From contig JAKQEZ010000029.1 of the NCBI GenBank assembly GCA_029558435.1, positions 1 to 6,414 on the forward strand: DNA of 6,414 nucleotides, read 5' to 3'. A program made the translations under genes and the position numbers. The notes below the pieces were generated by a model. The model was not told where the DNA came from and did no database searches. It saw nothing but the letters and a program-made list of their open reading frames with translations. Shown piece by piece: positions 1 through 6,414 of this stretch (position 1 is the stretch's first letter; each line of letters opens with the position of its first letter). Origin of the DNA: Bacteroidota bacterium. GTDB taxonomy: Bacteria > Bacteroidota > Bacteroidia > Flavobacteriales > Crocinitomicaceae.

Positions 1-1389
1 AATATAGAAACAGCGATTGCAGACATCATTGATAACTCTATTTCAGCTAATTCAAAGAACATCTGGATAAATTTTGAATGGAAAGGTTCTAAAACTTGGC
101 TTTCTATCAAAGATGACGGAATAGGAATGAATGATGCAGAATTAATACAAGCACTGCGGCCAGGAAGCAAAAATCCATTGCAAGAACGTAATCAAAAAGA
201 CTTAGGTCGATTTGGCTTAGGTTTAAAAACTGCATCATTTTCCCAAGCAAGAAAACTAACTGTTATAAGCAAAAAGGCAGATTACAAATCTGTTTTTTGG
301 ACTTGGGATTTGGATTTTGTAAATAAAACTGGGAATTGGGATTTGATAAAGTACTTACCCGATGAAAATTTAGAAACTGAAATTTCAAAATTGACTACTG
401 GTACAATTGTTTTGTGGAATGATATTGACAGAGTTGTTAAAGATTTTAACCAAGACGACAGCAAAGCCGAATTCAAGTTTAATCAAACAATGGAACAAGT
501 GAAAAAGCATCTATCAATGGTATTTCACAAATTCATTGAGCAAGGTAAAATCAATGTTTATTTTCAAGATAAAAAGGTTGATGCTTGGAATCCTTTTCTT
601 AGTAACGAAAAAGCTACACAAGAATTTCCACCTGAAAAAATACAAAATGGCAAGGTTAAAATAGAGGGCTTTGTATTACCACATAAATCGAAGATTTCAG
701 AAGAAACATATAAAAATGCTGAGGGAGTAAAGGGCTGGAACGAACAACAAGGTTTTTATATTTATAGGAATGAACGTTTACTTCTAGCTGGCGATTGGTT
801 GGGTCTTTTTAGAAAGGAAGAGCATTATAAATTAGCCAGAATACAAATTGAATTGCCCAATACACTTGATGAATCTTGGCAAATTGATATTAAAAAATCT
901 ATTGCACGACCGCCTTTAGTTTTTCGTGAACAAATTAGAGCATACGCATTAAAGGTGCGACAACAAGCTGTAGAGGTTTATCGTCACAAAGGAAAAAGTG
1001 TGAAACAAATTGCAGGACAAAAATTTGTTCCACTTTGGGTTGACCACAAACGTGGGGACAAATGGTTTTACAAAATCAATCGTGAAAATCCGATTTTGAC
1101 AAAAATAAAAGAACAAGCTAAAAAGGATTCCGACAAAGCAATTGAAATGCTTTTGCGTTTTATTGAAGAAACAATACCGTCAAAATCAATTTACATAAAA
1201 GAAAGTGAACAGCCCGAATTACAAGGAACGCCTTTTGAAGATACAAATCACGAGATAATCAGAACCACAATGCAAGCAATGTACTCTAGTTTGATTAAGC
1301 AAGGAAAAACAGATGAAGAAGCAAAAGCGATAATTTCAAATATAGAGCCATTCAATAATTTTATTCACTTTCTTGAATTCCTGAAATAA
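1..1389 (+). CDS. GHKL-type (HATPase_c_3, MORC-like) ATPase of a defence cassette, 5' partial
   Basis: The reading frame is open from base 1 to the TAA at 1387-1389, giving 462 visible residues with the true start upstream. The first in-frame ATG (127) is not a credible start: it is the Met ending the ATP-binding motif DDGIGM (residues 38-43) and would delete the nucleotide-binding helix. GHKL motifs appear in order: the N box AIADIIDNS (5-13) with Mg-binding Asn12, the G1 box D38-x-G40-x-G42, the G2 lid GRFGLGLK (69-76) and TGT (133-135). From about residue 251 (GFYIYRNERLL) to DIKKS (296-300) it looks like the S5-fold transducer, with a candidate catalytic lysine at 298/299. The last 150 residues are Lys/Glu-rich and have no domain I recognise; no nuclease motif is evident. 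Known family role: MutL/MORC-like proteins dimerise on ATP binding and clamp or remodel DNA. Placement beside Z1, DUF4420 and AIPR genes fits the paraMORC group of restriction-like systems. Position 8, where MutL has its catalytic Glu, is Asp. The family call is firm; the cellular role is inferred. Confidence 0.93.
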   Translation, partial: NIETAIADIIDNSISANSKNIWINFEWKGSKTWLSIKDDGIGMNDAELIQALRPGSKNPLQERNQKDLGRFGLGLKTASFSQARKLTVISKKADYKSVFWTWDLDFVNKTGNWDLIKYLPDENLETEISKLTTGTIVLWNDIDRVVKDFNQDDSKAEFKFNQTMEQVKKHLSMVFHKFIEQGKINVYFQDKKVDAWNPFLSNEKATQEFPPEKIQNGKVKIEGFVLPHKSKISEETYKNAEGVKGWNEQQGFYIYRNERLLLAGDWLGLFRKEEHYKLARIQIELPNTLDESWQIDIKKSIARPPLVFREQIRAYALKVRQQAVEVYRHKGKSVKQIAGQKFVPLWVDHKRGDKWFYKINRENPILTKIKEQAKKDSDKAIEMLLRFIEETIPSKSIYIKESEQPELQGTPFEDTNHEIIRTTMQAMYSSLIKQGKTDEEAKAIISNIEPFNNFIHFLEFLK

Positions 1390-1394
1390 TATTT

Positions 1395-4178
1395 ATGATA
1401 CAACAAGTAATTAAAACTATCCGAACTTTATTACCAACGACAAGTTCAGTTACCAAGCAAGAAATTGAACAAGCAGTTGACTTTGCTTTAATGATGCCTA
1501 TATACAAAGAACTTGACCGTAATTATTTGATTCGTGAAGTTGAATCGTTGTACAATATCAGAATGGATGATTTCCGAATAATTGAAGATGAAGAAAGGCG
1601 AACCCCTTGGATTGGAAATGCAAAAGCAAATATCACTTGGAGTTTTTGGAACAGATACAGAGATTATTTACAAATTGAAAAAAACTATTCTGATACAGTA
1701 TTAAATCAAATTGACAAACTCACCGACAGAACACTTGACGGGCTTTTCAATCCAACTGAAAAAATCATAGTTGGTAAAAAAGGTTTAGTAGTTGGACAAG
1801 TTCAATCAGGTAAAACATCAAACTATACAGGTTTAATTTGTAAAGCGGCTGACGCTGGATATAAATTGATTATTGTTTTAGCTGGCATTCACAACAATTT
1901 AAGAAGTCAGACACAGCTTCGTTTAGACGAAGGATTTTTAGGTTTTGACACTCAACATCAAAGAGCTTACAATGAAAATGGAGTTGTAATTGGAGTTGGT
2001 AAAATAAATCAAATAGGGGTTGCACATTCGCTTACGTCAAGTCTTGACAATGGAGATTTTGCTACAAAAGCAGCTGATTCAATGGGTGGCTTTAGCTTCA
2101 ACACAGCCGAGCCAATTATTGCAGTAGTAAAGAAAAATTCAAAAATTTTAGAGCGTTTACATACTTGGTTGAGTGCAAAAGCTGAAACTTTGCCAGACGG
2201 CACTAAAAAAATAAGAAGCAAATCATTGTTGCTAATTGATGATGAAGCAGACAATGCCTCAATCAACACAAACAAAGATGAAGATACTGCAACAAGAATA
2301 AATCAGCATATCAAAAACATTCTGAATTTGTGTGAAAGAAGTGGTTATGTTGGCTACACTGCAACACCATTTGCAAATATTTTTATTCCGATTAAAGAGG
2401 ATGATTTATTTCCAAGAGACTTTATCATCAATATTCCAGCACCTAGTAATTATATCGGACCAGAAAAAGTTTTTGGAATTGAAGTTTTAGAAGATGATAA
2501 CGATGAAAACGATTCAGTTTTACCGATTGTAAACCGTGTTGATGATTATAGAGATTCCATACCAAATGGACACAAAAAAGATGACCAACTTCCAACTGAA
2601 CTGCCAGCTTCTTTAAAAACAGCAATAAAATGCTTCATTTTGACTTGTGCAATTAGAAAACTAAGAGGACAAGAGAAAGTGCACAATTCAATGCTTGTTC
2701 ACGTTAGCCGATATACACGCTGGCAAAAACAAATCAAAGAATTAGTTGAAAACACTTTCAATAGTTATCGTTTAGGAATTGAATTTAATAGTTCATCTGT
2801 GCTAAACGAACTTAAAAAAACTTTTGAGGAAGATCACGAATACAACATTTCACACGCTGGCGAAACAATAACAGAACGATATAAAAGTTATAAAACAGTT
2901 TCGCAAATCATACTTGATACAATGCCGAATGTTGATTCTCAAGTGAGCGTTCACACGTGGGAAGAAGTGCTACCGCATTTACATAGTGCTACTGCAAAAA
3001 TTGAAGTTCGAGAAATTAACGGTGGTTCTGGAGATGCATTGAATTATTTTGACCACAAAGATGGCCTTTCAGTTATTGCTGTTGGTGGCGATAAACTTTC
3101 AAGAGGTTTAACTTTAGAAGGTTTATCTGTAAGCTATTATTTACGTGCTTCAAGGATGTACGATACATTAATGCAAATGGGGCGTTGGTTTGGCTATCGC
3201 CCAGGTTATGTTGATTTGTGCCGTTTATTTACAAGCCGAGAATTAAATGAATGGTTTTGCCACATTACACTTGCAAGCGAAGAATTAAGAAGCGAGTTTG
3301 AATATATGTCAGACGTTGCAGGCAGTACGCCTGAGCAATACGCTTTACGAGTAAGAACCCATCCGGGAGTTTTACAGATTTCTGCTTCAAACAAAATAAG
3401 AAGAGCTGTAAATGTTGATATTTCTTGGGCTGGTCGATTAGTTGAATCATATCAGTTACAAAAAACACCAAAAATTGTCCAGTCTAACTTAGAAGCAACA
3501 AGAAGTTTAATCAATTCATTGCCATCAAGTTTTTCAACAAAAGACAATCATATTCTTTGGAAAAATATTTCAGCAGAACTAGTGAAACCTTTCTTTCAAA
3601 ACTTCAAAGTTTCTGAAAGTCTAAAAAAAGTTGACCCTTTAAATCTTCTAAGCTTTATTGATATTTCTAACAGAAGTGGTGAACTAATAAATTGGAACAT
3701 TGCAATTCGCTTTAAAAAAGACGCTGAATTTAATTACGATTTAAATTCAACTAACGGCATTTCTCAAATTGGTTGTATTGTACGAACAAGTGACCCTGAA
3801 AAAAATGACAATAACAATTTGAATATTAGGAAAAATCATATCATTAGTCCGAAAGACGAATTTTTTGATTTAACAGAAGAAGAATACAAAAAAGGATTAG
3901 ACCGAACAAAAGAACTGAACAAAGATTACAAAAATGATTTCCCAAAAGGAGAAATCGTTCGTAATGAAATTAGAAAACCTACAACAGCATTATTGATACT
4001 TTACTTTTTAAATCCTGAGAAAGCAGGTTATAGCGGTAGCGAACCAATTGTAGGTTTTGCAGTAAGCTTCCCAAGAAGTATTGTAAATCCAACTGTTCAA
4101 TTTGCAGTTCACGAACAATTACTTTCAAGATTTGACATTAACGATGATGTAGAAAACGACAATACAGATGAAGATTAA
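1395..4178 (+). CDS. Z1-domain protein, superfamily II helicase-like ATPase
   Basis: A 927-residue protein that I recognise as a Z1-domain protein, a helicase-like family known from restriction-type defence islands. Residues 1-125 are helical and unassigned. Motor motifs follow: Walker A GQVQSGKT (134-141), Walker B DDEAD (282-286), motif III-like GYTATPF (320-326), an HVSRYTRW segment near 437 resembling motif IV, then the Z1 hallmark VGGDKLSRGLTLEG (563-576) and QMGRWFGYR (594-602), which corresponds to motifs V and VI with arginine-finger candidates R597/R602. It is therefore expected to be a nucleic-acid-dependent ATPase acting on DNA in the cytoplasm; direction and substrate are unknown. 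Residues from about 620 to 927 have no domain I can name and end in a very acidic tail (DINDDVENDNTDED). The start at 1395 lies 5 bp after the previous stop, without a Shine-Dalgarno sequence; another in-frame Met occurs only well inside the N-terminal region. The 3' end overlaps the next gene by 11 bp, suggesting coupled translation. All motor residues look intact. Confidence 0.94.
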   Translation: MIQQVIKTIRTLLPTTSSVTKQEIEQAVDFALMMPIYKELDRNYLIREVESLYNIRMDDFRIIEDEERRTPWIGNAKANITWSFWNRYRDYLQIEKNYSDTVLNQIDKLTDRTLDGLFNPTEKIIVGKKGLVVGQVQSGKTSNYTGLICKAADAGYKLIIVLAGIHNNLRSQTQLRLDEGFLGFDTQHQRAYNENGVVIGVGKINQIGVAHSLTSSLDNGDFATKAADSMGGFSFNTAEPIIAVVKKNSKILERLHTWLSAKAETLPDGTKKIRSKSLLLIDDEADNASINTNKDEDTATRINQHIKNILNLCERSGYVGYTATPFANIFIPIKEDDLFPRDFIINIPAPSNYIGPEKVFGIEVLEDDNDENDSVLPIVNRVDDYRDSIPNGHKKDDQLPTELPASLKTAIKCFILTCAIRKLRGQEKVHNSMLVHVSRYTRWQKQIKELVENTFNSYRLGIEFNSSSVLNELKKTFEEDHEYNISHAGETITERYKSYKTVSQIILDTMPNVDSQVSVHTWEEVLPHLHSATAKIEVREINGGSGDALNYFDHKDGLSVIAVGGDKLSRGLTLEGLSVSYYLRASRMYDTLMQMGRWFGYRPGYVDLCRLFTSRELNEWFCHITLASEELRSEFEYMSDVAGSTPEQYALRVRTHPGVLQISASNKIRRAVNVDISWAGRLVESYQLQKTPKIVQSNLEATRSLINSLPSSFSTKDNHILWKNISAELVKPFFQNFKVSESLKKVDPLNLLSFIDISNRSGELINWNIAIRFKKDAEFNYDLNSTNGISQIGCIVRTSDPEKNDNNNLNIRKNHIISPKDEFFDLTEEEYKKGLDRTKELNKDYKNDFPKGEIVRNEIRKPTTALLILYFLNPEKAGYSGSEPIVGFAVSFPRSIVNPTVQFAVHEQLLSRFDINDDVENDNTDED
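4168..4178 (+). other. 11 bp gene overlap between Z1 and DUF4420 genes
   Basis: The ATG of the nuclease gene (4168-4170) lies upstream of the TAA that ends the Z1 gene (4176-4178), in a different frame. The bases before the ATG (acgacaatacag) contain no purine-rich ribosome-binding site. The arrangement is directly visible. The likely meaning is translational coupling, in which ribosomes finishing the Z1 protein restart on the nuclease gene and keep the two subunits in proportion; this is inference. Confidence 0.8.
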
Positions 4179-5163
4179 ACAAATATGGGATGAATTGGCA
4201 AACGACAAATCACTTATTAGTGGTTTGTTGTTTCGCAGATACTCAGGTGCTGTAAAACCCGATGTATATGTTGCTTTGCAACATCCAGAAAAATTTTTGT
4301 GCGTTTATGTTGCAATAAATAAAAACACAGAAGTAAATATTTCTAATTTTTCAAACTTACAGGAAATTCAAGTTGATTTATTTGCTTCGCCAAATGAAGT
4401 AGATAAAAACATTTTGATATTCAAACTGCTCAACTTTGAGCACAAAGATATTTTCGCTGTTCTTTGCGAAGATTTAATTGCAAGTATTTCAGAAGAAACC
4501 AACGAAAAAAGAATCATTCGTGAAGTTCTAAATCGTTTTGAGAAATGGAAATCATTGTTCAATAAAATTGGTTTGCAAGGTTTAAAACCAGAGGAACAAA
4601 GAGGATTGTTTGGAGAACTTTATTTTTTAAGAAAGTACCTAAGGACAACAAACAATTTTCTACCTCTTATAAATACATGGACTGGAACCGAAAAACAAAT
4701 TCGTGATTTTCAAAGTGGTTCTTGGGCAGTGGAGGTAAAGACTACGCACGGCAATAATCATCAAAAAGTTCAAATTAGTAGTGAAAGGCAATTAGACACA
4801 ACAAACCTTGAGAATTTGTTTTTGTACCATATTTCGCTGGAACAGCAACAAAATTCAGGCGAAACACTGAATGACATAGTAGATTCAGTAATAGAAATTT
4901 TAAGAGAAGAAATGATTGCTCTAAATAAGTTTAAAAGCAAAATATATGAAGTTGGATATTTTGATTTGCAACGTCATTTATATGAAAATATTGGCTACCA
5001 CATTCGCCAAGATGAATTCTACAAAGTAGAAAATGATTTTCCAAGAATTGAAGAAAATGATATACGAACAGGTGTTGGTGATGTGAAATATTCAATCATT
5101 TTAACTCAATGCACACCTTTTGCCACAAGTGAGACAGAAGTATTTGACACTATAATACCATAA
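4168..5163 (+). CDS. PD-(D/E)XK motif protein (DUF4420-type), putative nuclease subunit
   Basis: A 331-residue protein of the length expected for the DUF4420 family, annotated as PD-(D/E)XK motif proteins. The nuclease signature is visible in the middle: a conserved helix GLFGELYFLRKYL with Glu150, then Asp180 in RDFQSG and, after a short strand, the E189-V190-K191 triad part in WAVEVKTT (186-193), followed by a KVQISSERQL segment (200-209) that would be the next strand and helix. These residues would bind Mg2+ and hydrolyse a DNA phosphodiester. The N-terminal 140 residues (KQIWDELANDK onward) are probably a family-specific platform domain and the last 100 residues are unassigned. The ATG at 4168 sits inside the end of the Z1 gene in another frame; it gives the family-typical beginning and no upstream Shine-Dalgarno is visible. 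In context it is the best candidate for the cleaving subunit driven by the Z1 motor. Activity and specificity cannot be read from sequence; nickase or degradation roles remain possible. Confidence 0.9.
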   Translation: MKIKQIWDELANDKSLISGLLFRRYSGAVKPDVYVALQHPEKFLCVYVAINKNTEVNISNFSNLQEIQVDLFASPNEVDKNILIFKLLNFEHKDIFAVLCEDLIASISEETNEKRIIREVLNRFEKWKSLFNKIGLQGLKPEEQRGLFGELYFLRKYLRTTNNFLPLINTWTGTEKQIRDFQSGSWAVEVKTTHGNNHQKVQISSERQLDTTNLENLFLYHISLEQQQNSGETLNDIVDSVIEILREEMIALNKFKSKIYEVGYFDLQRHLYENIGYHIRQDEFYKVENDFPRIEENDIRTGVGDVKYSIILTQCTPFATSETEVFDTIIP

Positions 5164-5168
5164 TCCAA

Positions 5169-6414
5169 ATGGAAAAAGAAGTTTTAAAATATTATCAAAG
5201 TCTAAACCAAGACATAAGAGCAACTCAGTTAAGTGAAGAAGATGGAGGTAATTCTGAGCAAATATTTACACAAATTGCACTAAATAATCTTGCTGATGCT
5301 GGTGAAACAGAAAATGCGATTTTGGCTTTTGATAAAAAAGCGATAGGAACAAAAAACCAGCATCAAATTAATGGTTTTGCTATATCTGACAATTATGAAA
5401 CTCTTGACTTATTCGTTACAGTATTCAAGGGAACTGATGAAATATCTACAACAACAAAAGCAGAAATTGAAACTGCTCAAAAGAGAATTTCAAATTTCTT
5501 CAACAAATGCGTTAGCAAAGAATATGTAAACGAAATTGAAGAATCCTCAGAGATTTTTCAGTTAGCAAACACTTTGGCAAATTATGATGAAATTAAGGAA
5601 AACCTTGTTCGAGTAAATGTAATTATTTTGACTGACGGAGAGTACAAAGGTGATTTTCCGAAAAATGATAAAATCAATAATTACAATATTTTTTATAGAG
5701 TTATTGACATTCATTTTCTTTATAAAATTTCAGAACAATCCAGAGTTCCTATAGAGATAGACTTGAACGATTTTGATGGTGAAAGATTTGAGGTGCCGTG
5801 TTTACCAGCTTCTGAAATAAATCCAAAATTCAAAGCATACATTGCAATATTGCCAGGAACTTGTTTAGCAAAATTATATGAGCGTTACGGAGCTAGGTTA
5901 TTGGAACAAAATGTTCGTTCATTCTTACAAGTTGGTGGACGTAATAGTGTAAATTATGGTATCCGCAGTACAATTCGAAATGAGCCAGAAAAGTTTTTTG
6001 CATACAATAATGGTATAGCAGCAACTGCTGACCATATTGAATTAGATGATTCAGGGCGTTATATTTCTAAAATAAGAAATTTACAAATCGTAAATGGTGG
6101 TCAAACAACTGCCTCTATTTATAACACAGCAAAGAAAGACAGAGCAGATATTTCAAAAATATTTGTTCAGGTAAAATTTTCAGTAATTGAAAATCCTGAA
6201 GAATATAGTGACATTGTATCTCTCATTTCAAAGTATGCAAATACACAAAACAAAGTGAATAATGCTGACTTTTCAGCAAACAACCCCGCTTTAGTTGCGT
6301 TTGAAAAATTATCACGATATATTTTATCGCCAATTACAGCAACAAGCAATATTCAAACATCTTGGTTTTTTGAACGTGCAAGAGGACAATATAAAACTTT
6401 GCGAAGTAGAGAAG
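5169..6414 (+). CDS. AIPR-family (abortive infection phage resistance) protein, 3' partial
   Basis: The frame opens at ATG 5169, five bases after the preceding TAA, and stays open to the last base: 415 complete codons with the stop beyond the window. The protein begins MEKEVLKYYQSLNQDI. The AIPR core is clear: LLEQNVRSFLQ (244-254), VNYGIRSTIRNEPEKFFAYN (261-280) completed by NGIAATA (281-287), then LQIVNGGQTTASIY (305-318) and, further on, SLISKYANTQNKVN. These are the usual landmarks of the family (PF10592), named after a lactococcal phage-resistance gene; its biochemical activity is not, to my knowledge, firmly settled. Full-length members are commonly longer than what is visible, so some C-terminal sequence is missing. 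Residues 1-220 form a separate N-terminal region with a strand-like stretch NGFAISDNYETLDLFVTVFK (68-87) discussed among the findings. Occurrence directly after the DUF4420 gene is typical of Z1/paraMORC defence cassettes. No Shine-Dalgarno is visible; it is probably read from the same mRNA as the genes before it. Confidence 0.92.
   Translation, partial: MEKEVLKYYQSLNQDIRATQLSEEDGGNSEQIFTQIALNNLADAGETENAILAFDKKAIGTKNQHQINGFAISDNYETLDLFVTVFKGTDEISTTTKAEIETAQKRISNFFNKCVSKEYVNEIEESSEIFQLANTLANYDEIKENLVRVNVIILTDGEYKGDFPKNDKINNYNIFYRVIDIHFLYKISEQSRVPIEIDLNDFDGERFEVPCLPASEINPKFKAYIAILPGTCLAKLYERYGARLLEQNVRSFLQVGGRNSVNYGIRSTIRNEPEKFFAYNNGIAATADHIELDDSGRYISKIRNLQIVNGGQTTASIYNTAKKDRADISKIFVQVKFSVIENPEEYSDIVSLISKYANTQNKVNNADFSANNPALVAFEKLSRYILSPITATSNIQTSWFFERARGQYKTLRSRE

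Noticed and set aside
282..476. Antisense 64-residue ORF inside the ATPase gene
   Set aside because: It lies wholly opposite a well-supported conserved gene, has no recognisable motif and reads as a by-product of AT-rich codon bias.
2009..2275. Antisense 88-residue ORF inside the Z1 gene
   Set aside because: It spans the complement of the region up to the Walker B motif, whose conservation explains the open frame; no independent coding signal.
2813..2822. A-rich run (seven A) that could be a slippage site
   Set aside because: The Z1 frame continues normally on both sides and the helicase motifs on both sides lie in the same frame, so no frameshift is needed.
3206..3471. Two overlapping antisense ORFs of 62 and 68 residues
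   Set aside because: Both are shadows of the conserved region just after motif VI of the Z1 protein, and they overlap each other in different frames.
4140..4168. Possible internal Bacteroidota-type promoter before the DUF4420 gene
   Set aside because: Only loose A/T-rich and TTTG-like matches are present, with no properly spaced -33/-7 pair, and such matches are common by chance in this composition.
6167..6349. Antisense 60-residue ORF near the right edge
   Set aside because: It is opposite the AIPR frame, which is open through this whole stretch and carries family motifs just upstream.

Overview
The window is a dense, single-strand run of four protein genes, all on the + strand. Junctions are 5 bp, an 11 bp overlap and 5 bp, so it reads as the interior of one operon. 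Both outer genes are cut by the window edges. DNA is AT-rich (about one-third G+C by eye), there is no convincing Shine-Dalgarno sequence before any of the three visible starts, and codons are strongly A/T-ending. This suggests a low-GC Bacteroidota bacterium, but the assignment is inference because no marker gene is present.

Layout: (1) 1-1389, the body of a GHKL (HATPase_c_3/MORC-like) ATPase whose start codon lies upstream of the window; (2) 1395-4178, a 927-residue Z1-domain protein with a superfamily II helicase-like set of ATPase motifs; (3) 4168-5163, a 331-residue PD-(D/E)XK nuclease-fold protein of the DUF4420 type; (4) 5169 to the right edge, an AIPR-family (abortive infection phage resistance) protein, 415 codons visible and no stop reached. 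There is no gene-free stretch longer than 5 bp, and no RNA gene, mobile element, CRISPR array or sizeable repeat was seen.

Together the four genes match the paraMORC/Z1/PD-(D/E)XK/AIPR neighbourhoods described by Iyer, Abhiman and Aravind (2008) as restriction-modification-like anti-phage islands. The working model, inferred from families, is that the GHKL ATPase acts as an ATP-driven clamp on DNA, the Z1 protein is a DNA-dependent motor, the DUF4420 protein is the likely nuclease, and AIPR is an accessory or effector protein. A DNA cytosine methyltransferase and sometimes a Vsr-like nuclease often accompany such sets. Neither is in the window, so whether self DNA is protected by methylation cannot be decided here. 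The cassette architecture is therefore known in outline. The less-described parts are the Asp in place of the usual catalytic Glu in the ATPase, the roughly 300-residue unassigned C-terminus of the Z1 protein, and an N-terminal AIPR region that may be a degenerate nuclease fold.
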